Part shown: positions 48,929-56,991 of the stretch, one piece after another | How the letters are laid out: every line of letters begins with the position of its first letter | Numbering within the stretch: the first letter of the stretch is position 1 | From: UBA7703 sp963667195 | Lineage (GTDB): Bacteria; Bacillota; Clostridia; Christensenellales; CAG-138 | DNA: 64,000 nucleotides | NCBI GenBank assembly: GCA_963667195.1 | Contig: OY762962.1 | Coordinates: forward strand, 372,001 to 436,000 | Reading direction: 5' to 3' | Position numbers and translations under genes: made by a program | The notes under the pieces: model-generated | The model's database searches: none | What the model saw: only the letters and a program-made list of their open reading frames with translations | Told to the model about the DNA's origin: nothing

Positions 48929-49495
48929 ATGAACCCTGTTTCCAAATCCCGCACGTACAAGATGATCCTCGTGGCGCTGTTTGCGGCGCTGATCGCCGTC
49001 GGCGCGTTTATCCGCATCCCGGTGCCGCTTGTGCCGTTCACGATGCAAACGTTTTTCGTCGTGCTCGCGGGCATGCTGCTCGGCAAAAAGTTGGGCGCCG
49101 CCAGCGCGCTGGTCTACCTCGCGGTGGGGCTCATCGGCATCCCCGTCTTCACGCAGGGAGGCGGCATCGGCTACGTGCTCAAGCCTTCGTTCGGGTACCT
49201 GATCGGCTTCATCGTCGCCGCGTTCATCACGGGCGCAATCGTCCGCAAGGTGGAGAATCCCTCCTTCTGGCGGCTGCTGCTGGCTTCGCTCGCGGGGCTT
49301 CTCGCGCTCTATGTGCTCGGCACGGGGTATTTCTACTTCCTGAGCAACTACTATCTGGGCAAGCAAGTCTCCGTCTGGACGGCGGTGCTGTATTGCTTCC
49401 TCGTGTTCGTGCCCGGCGATCTTGCCAAGAGCATCGTCGCCGCGCTGATTGCCAAGCGCATGATACCCGTGCTGAAAAAGAACAACCTATCGTGA
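48929..49495 (+). CDS. bioY: Biotin transporter substrate-binding subunit BioY
   Basis: A 188-residue S-component of an ECF transporter with six helices. The family hallmarks are RIPVPLVPFTMQTFFVVLAG and LVYLAVGLIGIPVF with GYVLKPSFGYLIGF. It binds biotin and either works with a shared EcfA1A2T module elsewhere in the genome or alone. AGGAG precedes the ATG. Its place after birA puts uptake under BirA control. A terminator follows. Confidence 0.96.
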   Translation: MNPVSKSRTYKMILVALFAALIAVGAFIRIPVPLVPFTMQTFFVVLAGMLLGKKLGAASALVYLAVGLIGIPVFTQGGGIGYVLKPSFGYLIGFIVAAFITGAIVRKVENPSFWRLLLASLAGLLALYVLGTGYFYFLSNYYLGKQVSVWTAVLYCFLVFVPGDLAKSIVAALIAKRMIPVLKKNNLS

Positions 49496-49518
49496 ATTTT
49501 GGTTTTTGAGCCAAGCAA

Positions 49519-49551
49519 AATGCCGGAGCGTCTGCCCCGGCATTCTTTATT
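49519..49551 (+). terminator. Terminator of birA-bioY
   Basis: Eight-bp stem (49519-49526 with 49537-49544), ten-base loop, then a CTTTATT tail. Confidence 0.7.
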
Positions 49552-49575
49552 GGAACGATGTATGATCGTTTAGCG

Positions 49576-50262
49576 CTAGATTCGTTGCTTGAGCAGCTTA
49601 CGCACCCGCTTCCAGTCGGGATAGTACACATCCATCCGCTTCCAGAAGCGCTCGCCGTGTCCCGCCTCGTGCAGGTGGCAGAGCTCATGCGTGAGCACGT
49701 ACCGCAGGCACTCCGCAGGCCGCTCCACGAGGCGAAGGTTGAGCGTGATCAGCCCCGTGCGGATGTTGCAGGTGCCCCAACGCGTCTTCATATCGCGCAC
49801 CTTGAGCTCTCCCGCGCGCTTGCCCACCGTGCGCTCAACGGCGGGTAGCATTGCGCCCGCGGCCTCATACAGCGCCTCGCGATACCAGTTGTCCACCGCC
49901 CGCTTTCGAGCATCCACGCTCGCGTCCTGCCGGATGGTTAGCTCCAACACATCCCCGCTAAGCGCGATGTGCGTGCGTCCAGTGCAATCATGCAGCCGAA
50001 GCGTCAGTTGTTTCCCGAAATACGGCACCGCATCCCCGTCCTCAAACCCGCGCGGTGCAATCTGCATGAGCTTTCCCTGTTGCAGCGCGATCCAGTCCGC
50101 GCGGCTAAGCACAAAGCGGGAAATCTCCGCGTCTGTGGTGCGCATGGGCGCGTTGACGCAAACGCCTTCCTGCGGCAGCACGCGCAGATAGAGGTTCTTA
50201 ATGCGCTTTCGCGTCACTTGTACCGTAAAGGAGCCGATCTTCAGGCTCGCGGTCTTCGCCAT
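49576..50262 (-). CDS. YgjP/DUF45-type metallopeptidase-like protein
   Basis: A 228-residue protein. The N-terminal part is a beta-rich domain (FTVQVTRKRIKNLYLRV, VCVNAPMRTTDAEI), and the C-terminal part has the zinc motif THELCHLHEAGHGERFW (HExxH with a further His) after KTRWGTCN. Close relatives are called SprT-like or YgjP; their targets are unknown. It stands alone on this strand between bioY and a small HTH gene. The start has no obvious ribosome site, but the N-terminus is typical of the family. Confidence 0.9.
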   Translation of the reverse strand: MAKTASLKIGSFTVQVTRKRIKNLYLRVLPQEGVCVNAPMRTTDAEISRFVLSRADWIALQQGKLMQIAPRGFEDGDAVPYFGKQLTLRLHDCTGRTHIALSGDVLELTIRQDASVDARKRAVDNWYREALYEAAGAMLPAVERTVGKRAGELKVRDMKTRWGTCNIRTGLITLNLRLVERPAECLRYVLTHELCHLHEAGHGERFWKRMDVYYPDWKRVRKLLKQRI

Positions 50263-50353
50263 GCACTACCTCTAATGATTCATTTCGCTGTCGATTGAGC
50301 AACTCGGCAATATCCGATCATCCTGCAATTCTAGCATCCGCGCCTTTCCCGCG

Positions 50354-50794
50354 TCAATCTCCCGTCTCCTCGTGCATGGGTCGCTGTCGTTTCTCAATTT
50401 GTGTCTCTCCCGCCTCGCGAATGCCGAATAGCCCCACCACACCCGCTTCCATCGCCGCATACAGTACGATCTCCAGGATGTCCTCGCGCCATTTATAGAG
50501 CGTGGATTCCGAAACGCACATCTCTACGCTGAGGTGCATCATGCGCGCGCGCATCGGCTGGCTCCTGGGCAGCGGTGCTTCCAGCCCGAAGAGGCGGCAC
50601 ATATACCGCTCCTTGACGGGGTTTTGCGCGCGCAGATATACACGCGCGGAGTCGATGGCGCGCATCCATGCGAGCATGGTGCCGCCTTCCGCGCGAATCG
50701 CGTTGCTGCGATAGACGCGGGAATTGTTTCTGCGGTATTGCAAGAGTTGGCGTTTTGCCTCCGCGCGAAGCTGCTGTAACGAGAACGCTTTCAT
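50354..50794 (-). CDS. Small HTH protein, ArpU/RinA-like phage-type regulator
   Basis: A 146-residue protein starting at ATG 50794, with GGAGG six bases upstream. The C-terminal half has a sigma-like helix-turn-helix, MHLSVEMCVSESTLYKWREDILEIV. The overall pattern, with a variable N-terminus and this HTH, resembles ArpU/RinA-type regulators found in prophages and their remnants. No other phage gene is near. A LexA-like box lies just upstream (50820-50833). Confidence 0.6.
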   Translation of the reverse strand: MKAFSLQQLRAEAKRQLLQYRRNNSRVYRSNAIRAEGGTMLAWMRAIDSARVYLRAQNPVKERYMCRLFGLEAPLPRSQPMRARMMHLSVEMCVSESTLYKWREDILEIVLYAAMEAGVVGLFGIREAGETQIEKRQRPMHEETGD

Positions 50795-51137
50795 ATGTTC
50801 CTCCCGTGTTCGCATTATACGAACGTTTGTACGTATATTATACGCCAAACATACTGCACTTGTGGAGGGGTAAGTTGTACAACTTCGATTTATTTTTCAA
50901 GAAATGTTGCGTTATTTATCGTTTCTTGTCGTATTTTGTCGATAACACACAGCAATCCGCGATGCGGAGTCTATCGATATGACTCAATCGCACAAAATGT
51001 TGCAATCCGTTCACTTGCACGGCGGCGCGCATCGTTGCCACCCTGCACAAGTCGTGTTATCATATTAAAAGTAATTTTATGTGCTGTCCGCGCGGGAGAT
51101 TGCTCCACGGGTGCGCTGTATTGATATTAGGGGTTTT
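50795..51137. other. 343-bp divergent intergenic region
   Basis: Holds a leftward TATAAT (50837-50842), the LexA-like box GAAC-N4-GTAC (within 50820-50833), a perfect 14-bp palindrome AAGTTGTACAACTT (50872-50885), and the rightward promoter of the DUF2156 gene at 51035-51063. No gene is visible. Confidence 0.6.
51035..51063 (+). promoter_or_regulatory. Promoter of the DUF2156 gene
   Basis: TTGCCA (51035-51040), 17-bp spacer, TATCAT (51058-51063). Confidence 0.65.
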
Positions 51138-52028
51138 ATGTTAGAGTTTTCAAAGATAACGATTCAAAATGCGCGTGAGTTGAAGCCTTATTTAGATGTT
51201 CAACCATATCGCAGCTGTGACTATACGCTTGGCGCCGTGTTCCAGTGGCGCGCATACTTCCGCTCCGCCTATACGATTGTCTCCGGCATGCTGGTCATGC
51301 TGGCTACCTACCCCGGCGAGGGGGTTTGCTTTGTCTATCCGGTCGGCAGCGGAGACGTGGACGCCGCGCTGGACGCGATCGAGGCGCACGCAAAAGAGAG
51401 CGGCATGCCGCTGCGCTTCTGCGCGGTGCCGAAAGAGGCGATGGAGCATCTCTGCGCGCGCTATGGTTCGCGCGCCGTCGTCTCGACCCACCGCGACTGG
51501 GCGGACTACGTGTACAACACGAGCGACCTCGTCGAGTTCCCCGGTAAAAAATACCACACGCAGCGCAACCACCTCAACCGTTTCTGCAAGGACAATCCCT
51601 CTGCGGTGTTCGTGCCGGTCACGGAGGAAACGCTGCCCGCCGCCATCGCGTTTCTGGATGAGTATGAGCATCATGTGCCGCTGGATAAGATCATCGAAGC
51701 CGAGGAGATGAAGCGCGCAAAGGAGCTCCTTGCGGATTCGCTCGTGCTGGGTCAAAAGGCTGGCTATATCGACGTCGCGGGCACCATCGTCGCGCTCTCA
51801 ATCGGCGAGGTCGTGGGCGACACGCTGCATTGCCACGTGGAGAAAGCGCGCGTGGACTACGCGGGCAGCTATCAGGCAATCGTGTCCTGGTTTGCCAAGT
51901 ATGCAGCCGAAAAGGATACGTGCTTCATCAACCGCGAGGACGACTCCGGCGAGGAGAAACTGCGATATTCCAAGCTCGCGTATCGTCCTGTTTGCATGAT
52001 CGATAAGTATTGGGTCACGATCGAGTAA
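51138..52028 (+). CDS. DUF2156 (phosphatidylglycerol lysyltransferase C-terminal-like) protein
   Basis: A 296-residue soluble protein with the tandem GNAT fold of the LPG-synthase C-terminal domain: an N-terminal half with LKPYLDVQPYRSCDYTLGAVF and a linker FPGKKYHTQRNHLNRF, then a C-terminal half with VGDTLHCHVEKARVDYAGSY and CFINREDDSGEEKLRYSKLAYRP. It lacks the membrane domain of MprF, as many clostridial relatives do. It may transfer an amino acid from aminoacyl-tRNA to a lipid or peptide; this is from family only. ATG 51138 has AGGGG before it. Confidence 0.85.
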   Translation: MLEFSKITIQNARELKPYLDVQPYRSCDYTLGAVFQWRAYFRSAYTIVSGMLVMLATYPGEGVCFVYPVGSGDVDAALDAIEAHAKESGMPLRFCAVPKEAMEHLCARYGSRAVVSTHRDWADYVYNTSDLVEFPGKKYHTQRNHLNRFCKDNPSAVFVPVTEETLPAAIAFLDEYEHHVPLDKIIEAEEMKRAKELLADSLVLGQKAGYIDVAGTIVALSIGEVVGDTLHCHVEKARVDYAGSYQAIVSWFAKYAAEKDTCFINREDDSGEEKLRYSKLAYRPVCMIDKYWVTIE

Positions 52029-52095
52029 GGGATTGAGCTATTGTTTTTAACCGCGCATGTATCAAACCGTATTTTGTGATTGGGGGTAATTTGCA

Positions 52096-52932
52096 ATGAA
52101 ACGGGCGAGAGATTATCGTGAGTCCGGGTGGAATATTCTACGCGGACGGTATTGGTGGGCGTTGCTCGCCGGGCTTATCGCGTCGATTCTCGGCGGCTTT
52201 GGTTCCAGCGGGTCATTCCGTTTTGATTTTAATGTCAAGGCCGATGCCACAGATTTTCACAACTTCGCACAACGGCTGTTCAACGGTCAACTCGACCTGT
52301 CGCAGCTAAACGATATCGTGCGTCCGTTTTCAGGTATCATGGCAGCACTTGGCGGGTTGTTTGTGGCGTACGGCATCGCGATGTTCATCATCGGCAGCGC
52401 GGTGGAGCTTGGCTACGACAAGTTCAACCTCACGATGTATGAAAGCCCCGCTGCTCCGAAGATCGAGACCATCTTCTCCCGCTTTGCCTATTTCGGAAAC
52501 GCGCTGCTCCTGCGTCTGTTGATGTTCGTCAAGATTCTGCTCTGGGCGCTGCTGTTCATCATTCCCGGTATCGTCGCCGCGTTTCGCTATAGCATGGCGC
52601 CTTATATCATGGCGGAAAACCCGGATCTCTCCGCAACCGAGGCCATTGAGCGCTCCAAGCAATTGATGGCTGGCAACAAGTGGCGGCTCTTCTGCCTCGA
52701 TTTCAGCTTCATCGGCTGGTGGCTGCTTGCGGCGCTCACGGGCGGCATCGGCGGCGTGTTCCTGCATCCTTACGTGAAGGCCTCGGCAACCGCGTTTTAC
52801 CTCGACCTCACGGGCAGGCTCTCTGCTCCAGCCAATCCCGCGCCCGCTTCTCCAGTCAACCCAGGCGCGCCTATCACGCCGGAAGCGCCGAAGCTTGGCG
52901 AAGGCGAACCCAGCTCCAGAGAATTCATCTAA
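52096..52932 (+). CDS. DUF975-family membrane protein
   Basis: A 278-residue protein of the DUF975 family. It starts MKRARDYRESGWNILRGRYWWAL and has the family core ENPDLSATEAIERSKQLMAGNKWRLFCLDFSFIGWW (given in part), with about five membrane helices. A short Pro/Ala-rich tail (SAPANPAPASPVNPG) ends the product. The function is unknown. It lies 67 bp after the DUF2156 gene on the same strand, possibly in one transcript. A bidirectional terminator follows at 52957. Confidence 0.9.
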   Translation: MKRARDYRESGWNILRGRYWWALLAGLIASILGGFGSSGSFRFDFNVKADATDFHNFAQRLFNGQLDLSQLNDIVRPFSGIMAALGGLFVAYGIAMFIIGSAVELGYDKFNLTMYESPAAPKIETIFSRFAYFGNALLLRLLMFVKILLWALLFIIPGIVAAFRYSMAPYIMAENPDLSATEAIERSKQLMAGNKWRLFCLDFSFIGWWLLAALTGGIGGVFLHPYVKASATAFYLDLTGRLSAPANPAPASPVNPGAPITPEAPKLGEGEPSSREFI

Positions 52933-52956
52933 ACAAAATTCATTCAACGATACACA

Positions 52957-52990
52957 AAAGAGGCGCTCGCCAAGAGCGCCTCTTTGTTTG
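52957..52990. terminator. Bidirectional terminator
   Basis: 12-bp stem (52957-52968 with 52974-52985), loop GCCAA, T-rich on the right and A-rich on the left; shared by DUF975 gene and the convergent glg operon. Confidence 0.88.
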
Positions 52991-53006
52991 ATTCGATGAA
53001 AAATCG

Positions 53007-54533
53007 TTATTCCACAGTCTCCGCAGTAATTGCTTCGGTAGCCGCCGTCGGCACCGGCGCGGGTTTCGCTTCGGTCTTTGGCTGCTCCGGCACAATCGCC
53101 GCGGGCAGCATTTTTTCGTACAGCGCGAGATACGCTTTCGCGGGCTTTGTCCAGTCGAATCGATCCGCCATGCCGCGCAGCATCATCCGCCGCCACATGT
53201 CCTTGTCCTCGTTCCAATACTGCACCGCGCGCTCGATGGTAAAGAGCATCTCGTGCGCATTGTAGTTGGCAAACGAGAACCCGTTGCCCTCGTCCGTATA
53301 CTTATTGTACGGCACGATGGTGTCCCGCAATCCGCCTGTTTCGCGCACGATGGGTACGCAGCCGTACCGCAGTGCGATCATCTGGCTCAGTCCGCAGGGC
53401 TCAAACTGCGACGGCATGAGGAACATGTCCGCGCCCGCATAAACACGATGCGCTAACCCCTCGTCCAATTCGATTCTCGCATGCACACGCTTTGGATAGC
53501 GCCAGTTTGCCCAGTTGAGCAGATCGACAAACCTGCGGTCGCCTTTGCCGAGAAACACCATCTGCACATCGTTTTTCATGATGTCGCCCAACACACGCTC
53601 CACCAAATCCAGACCCTTTTGCTGAGAGAGCCGCGCGATCATGCCGATGATCGGCACATCCCGCTCCTCCAGCCCGCATTCGCGCTGCAAATCTCGCTTA
53701 CATGCGAGCTTGCCCTCCAGCGAATCCGCGTCGAAATGATTCGCTAGGAAGCGGTCGTCGGATGGATTGAAGATCGTGTAGTCGAGGCCGTTGAGGATGC
53801 CGCTGAGGGTGTTTTCCCGCGCGCGCAGGAGGCCATCCATATTTTCGCCAAAGAACGGCGTCTTGATCTCCTCCGCATAGGTCGGGCTCACGGTGCAGAG
53901 CCTGTCCGCAAACACAAGTCCGCCCTTCATGCAGCTGATGCAGCCGTAAAATTCCAGGTATTCGTAAGTAAAATATCGTTCGTCCAACCCCAGCCTGCCC
54001 GCGATTTCGCGCCATGAGAAGATACCCTGGTACTTGAGGTTGTGGATGGAGAACACCGTGCGGATGCGCGTATACTCCTGCCTTGCGGCGTATTGCGTCT
54101 TCAATAGCGCCGCAATGAGTCCGGTCTGCCAGTCGTTGAGGTGCATCACATCCGGAACAAAGTCGATGTGCGGCAGGGCTTCCAGCACCGCGCGGCAGAA
54201 GAACGCAAAGCGGAGTCCCTCCGTAATGCCGTCGCCGTAGATCTCTGTCACACCGAAGTACGTTTCATTGTCCACAAAGTAGTAGGTCACGTTGTTGTCC
54301 ACGACGCGCTCGATGCCGCAATAGACCGTTTCCCAGCCGAAGAGTACGTCAAAGTGGCAAACATGCTCCATGCGATTTTTCCAGTATGCGTCGATCACGC
54401 GGTATTTCGGCAGAATCACGCGGACATCGTTTCCTTCTTCCGCGAGGGCAATCGGGAGCGCGCCTGCGACATCCGCAAGACCCCCGGTTTTGACAAACGG
54501 TACGCACTCGCTTGCGCAGAACAGTACTTTCAT
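53007..54533 (-). CDS. glgA: Glycogen synthase (ADP-glucose)
   Basis: A 508-residue GT5 enzyme that extends alpha-1,4-glucan from ADP-glucose. The ADP-glucose-binding motif is FVKTGGLADVAGALP near the N-terminus, and the catalytic Glu lies in LMPSQFEPCGLSQM. Compared with the usual about 480 residues, a Pro/Ala/Glu-rich tail of about 30 residues (EQPKTEAKPAPVPTAATE) is added. ATG 54533 has GGAGGG nine bases upstream; the upstream open frame has no homology. It is the last gene of glgBCDA. Confidence 0.96.
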   Translation of the reverse strand: MKVLFCASECVPFVKTGGLADVAGALPIALAEEGNDVRVILPKYRVIDAYWKNRMEHVCHFDVLFGWETVYCGIERVVDNNVTYYFVDNETYFGVTEIYGDGITEGLRFAFFCRAVLEALPHIDFVPDVMHLNDWQTGLIAALLKTQYAARQEYTRIRTVFSIHNLKYQGIFSWREIAGRLGLDERYFTYEYLEFYGCISCMKGGLVFADRLCTVSPTYAEEIKTPFFGENMDGLLRARENTLSGILNGLDYTIFNPSDDRFLANHFDADSLEGKLACKRDLQRECGLEERDVPIIGMIARLSQQKGLDLVERVLGDIMKNDVQMVFLGKGDRRFVDLLNWANWRYPKRVHARIELDEGLAHRVYAGADMFLMPSQFEPCGLSQMIALRYGCVPIVRETGGLRDTIVPYNKYTDEGNGFSFANYNAHEMLFTIERAVQYWNEDKDMWRRMMLRGMADRFDWTKPAKAYLALYEKMLPAAIVPEQPKTEAKPAPVPTAATEAITAETVE

Positions 54534-54647
54534 GTCATCAGCCCTCCTGAAAAATGCAATCTTTCTCGGTTCCTGCCGCGCGGCACATCGCAAAGCCAGG
54601 CGAGCCTTGCCCGCCGCAAGTGCGACCGCGCGTGGCGTATGCGTTTC

Positions 54648-55772
54648 TTAAATCGTGGTGCCTTTTTTGAGAATGATCGGGAATCCGTCGTAGCCGGTGA
54701 GCGTGCGCCCTTCGCGAACGGTGACGCTTTTATCGAGGATGACGTGATCCATCGTGCAATTTTCGCCGATACTGACGCCCTGCATGAGGATGCTGTTCTT
54801 GATGACCGCGCCTTTTTTCACGCTGACGCCGCGGAATACGATGCTGTTTTCCACGGTGCCCTCAATCTGGCAGCCGTCGGCCAGCATGGAGTTCTTCACG
54901 ACCGCGTTTTCGCCGTATTTCGCGCTCACCTCGTCCTTGACCTTCGTATAGATCGGGTGCGCGGGGTTAAACAGATCGTTACGCACGTTTTGCTCAAGAA
55001 GCGCCATGTTATGCAGGAAGAAGTCGTTGACCGAGTCCAGCCGCGCCACGTAGCCATCGTAACGGTAGCCCATGATCTTGAGCGTCTGGCACTTCTTCAA
55101 AAGGATATCGCGAGTCAGGTCGTAATCCCCGTGGGAATACGCTTCCTCCACGAGATATTCAAGCAGAAGCTTGTCCATGATCATCACGTCGCAGCTTCTG
55201 TGTGTAGAGCGCGGCGTAAAGGGGTTGAGCTCCATCTCGGTGACGCGCTCGTTCTCGTCCATGAGCAGCCTCAAATCGAGATTCTGCTCCTCGCTGACGG
55301 TTGTGTCCACCTCGTTATAGAGCATGGTGATGTTCGCGCGCGTCTCGATATGGCGCGCGATCATGTCGTTAAACGTCATGTTGAAGATCGTGTGGCTACC
55401 GGAAAAGATCACGTACTGCTGCGGATTTCTGCGCACGTAACCCAGGCAGGAGCGAATCGCGTCCACGCTGCCGCGGTAGAGCCCCGTGTTCTCCTTCGTC
55501 ATGAACGGCGGCAGCATGAAGAGGCCCTCGCGCTTTCTGTGGAGGTCCCATTCCTTGCCGGCGCCCAGGTGATCCATCAACGAATGATAGTTTTTCTGCG
55601 TGATGAGGCCCACGCTGGTGACGCCCGTGTTGACCAGATCCGAGAGGATGAAGTCGATACAGCGGTATCTGCCTCCGAACGGCACCGCGGCGACTGAGCG
55701 AGACAGCGCAAGATCCCTTAGAAACGGATTGGTTTCGCCCGTGTAGATGAGGCCGAACGCATTACTTGTCAT
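54648..55772 (-). CDS. glgD: GlgD, non-catalytic ADP-glucose pyrophosphorylase-like subunit
   Basis: A 374-residue paralogue of GlgC. It keeps the nucleotidyltransferase fold and the C-terminal left-handed beta-helix repeats, but the nucleotide loop GGxGxRL is replaced by TGETNPFLRDL, the Lys before AVPFGG is Ala, and the metal-binding motif GDHIYKMDY of GlgC is GSHTIFNMTF. It is therefore likely a regulatory partner that stimulates GlgC, as known for Firmicutes GlgCD. GGAGGAA precedes ATG 55772, which overlaps glgC by 11 bp. Confidence 0.94.
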   Translation of the reverse strand: MTSNAFGLIYTGETNPFLRDLALSRSVAAVPFGGRYRCIDFILSDLVNTGVTSVGLITQKNYHSLMDHLGAGKEWDLHRKREGLFMLPPFMTKENTGLYRGSVDAIRSCLGYVRRNPQQYVIFSGSHTIFNMTFNDMIARHIETRANITMLYNEVDTTVSEEQNLDLRLLMDENERVTEMELNPFTPRSTHRSCDVMIMDKLLLEYLVEEAYSHGDYDLTRDILLKKCQTLKIMGYRYDGYVARLDSVNDFFLHNMALLEQNVRNDLFNPAHPIYTKVKDEVSAKYGENAVVKNSMLADGCQIEGTVENSIVFRGVSVKKGAVIKNSILMQGVSIGENCTMDHVILDKSVTVREGRTLTGYDGFPIILKKGTTI

Positions 55773-56991
55773 AGCATCTTCCTCCGCATGCGTCTTCGGT
55801 CGCGACCGTGCCCTGCGGCAGATACGCACCTTGTTGAATGCTGATATCGTTGCCGACCAGCGTGATCGTGCCGGTCAGTGAGTTATCCACGCGGTCGCCA
55901 AGCCGCAGCTCGCCGCCGATGATTGCGCCTTCGCCGATGACGGAGTTTTCGCCGACAATCGCCTGATAGACCTTCGCTCCACGTCGAATGACAGCTCCCG
56001 GGAAAATCACGGAATCATAGACCTCCGCCTCCGCCTCCACGGAGACGTTGGAGAAGAGTACGGTGTGATGCACCTTCCCCTCCACGCGGCAGCCTTCGGT
56101 GACGAGACTCTGCGTGACCGAGGCGTTCGCGCCGACATAGTGCGGCGGCATGATCGGATTACGGCTGTAGATTCTCCACTGCGGGTCGTTGAGCACGAGC
56201 TTCGGCGGCATGGAGATGATGTCCATGTTTGCTTCCCAGAGACTCTGGATGGTTCCAACGTCCTTCCAATACCCTTTGAACGGGTAGGCGTATACGGCTT
56301 GCCCGCCGTTGATGATCGCGGGAATGATGTCGTTGCCAAAGTCGTTGGTCGAGTCCGGATTTTCATCATCCAGGCGCATGCACTCTTTCAGCGCGTGCCA
56401 ATTGAAGATGTAGATGCCCATCGAGGCTTTGTTGGACTTTGGTTGTTTCGGTTTTTCTTCAAATGAGGTGACGCGGTCGAATTCGTCCGTGTTCATGATG
56501 CCGAAGCGGTGCGCTTCCTCCATCGGAACCGGGAGCACAGCGATGGTTGCCACCGCGCCTTTTTCGATATGAAAGCGCAGCATTGCGCCGTAGTCCATTT
56601 TGTAGATGTGATCGCCGGAAAGGATGAGCACATAGTCGGGATCGTACTGATCGACAAACTCACGGTTCTGGTAGATCGCGTTCGCGGTGCCGGTATACCA
56701 TCTGCCGTCCACGCCCGTGACGTAGGGCGGAAGCACGAACACGCCGCCGTTCATACGGTCGAGGTCCCAGTGTTGACCGGTGCCAATGTAGCTGTTGAGC
56801 GCGAGCGGCCGGTACTGCGTGAGCACGCCAACGGTATCGATGTCCGAATTAACGCAGTTGCTGAGCGGAAAATCGATGATGCGGTACTTGCCGCCAAAGG
56901 GAACCGCGGGCTTTGCCATGCTGGATGTCAGCACGCCGAGGCGGCTGCCCTGTCCTCCGGCAAGGAGCATTGCCACAATGCGTTTTTTCAT
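55762..56991 (-). CDS. glgC: Glucose-1-phosphate adenylyltransferase
   Basis: A 409-residue enzyme that makes ADP-glucose from glucose-1-phosphate and ATP, the committed step of glycogen synthesis. Motifs are LLAGGQGSRLGVLT, KPAVPFGGKYRIIDF, LSGDHIYKMDY and EEKPKQPKSNKASMGIY, followed by hexapeptide repeats. The start overlaps the glgB stop by four bases (ATGA). It should pair with GlgD encoded next. Confidence 0.97.
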   Translation of the reverse strand: MKKRIVAMLLAGGQGSRLGVLTSSMAKPAVPFGGKYRIIDFPLSNCVNSDIDTVGVLTQYRPLALNSYIGTGQHWDLDRMNGGVFVLPPYVTGVDGRWYTGTANAIYQNREFVDQYDPDYVLILSGDHIYKMDYGAMLRFHIEKGAVATIAVLPVPMEEAHRFGIMNTDEFDRVTSFEEKPKQPKSNKASMGIYIFNWHALKECMRLDDENPDSTNDFGNDIIPAIINGGQAVYAYPFKGYWKDVGTIQSLWEANMDIISMPPKLVLNDPQWRIYSRNPIMPPHYVGANASVTQSLVTEGCRVEGKVHHTVLFSNVSVEAEAEVYDSVIFPGAVIRRGAKVYQAIVGENSVIGEGAIIGGELRLGDRVDNSLTGTITLVGNDISIQQGAYLPQGTVATEDACGGRCYDK

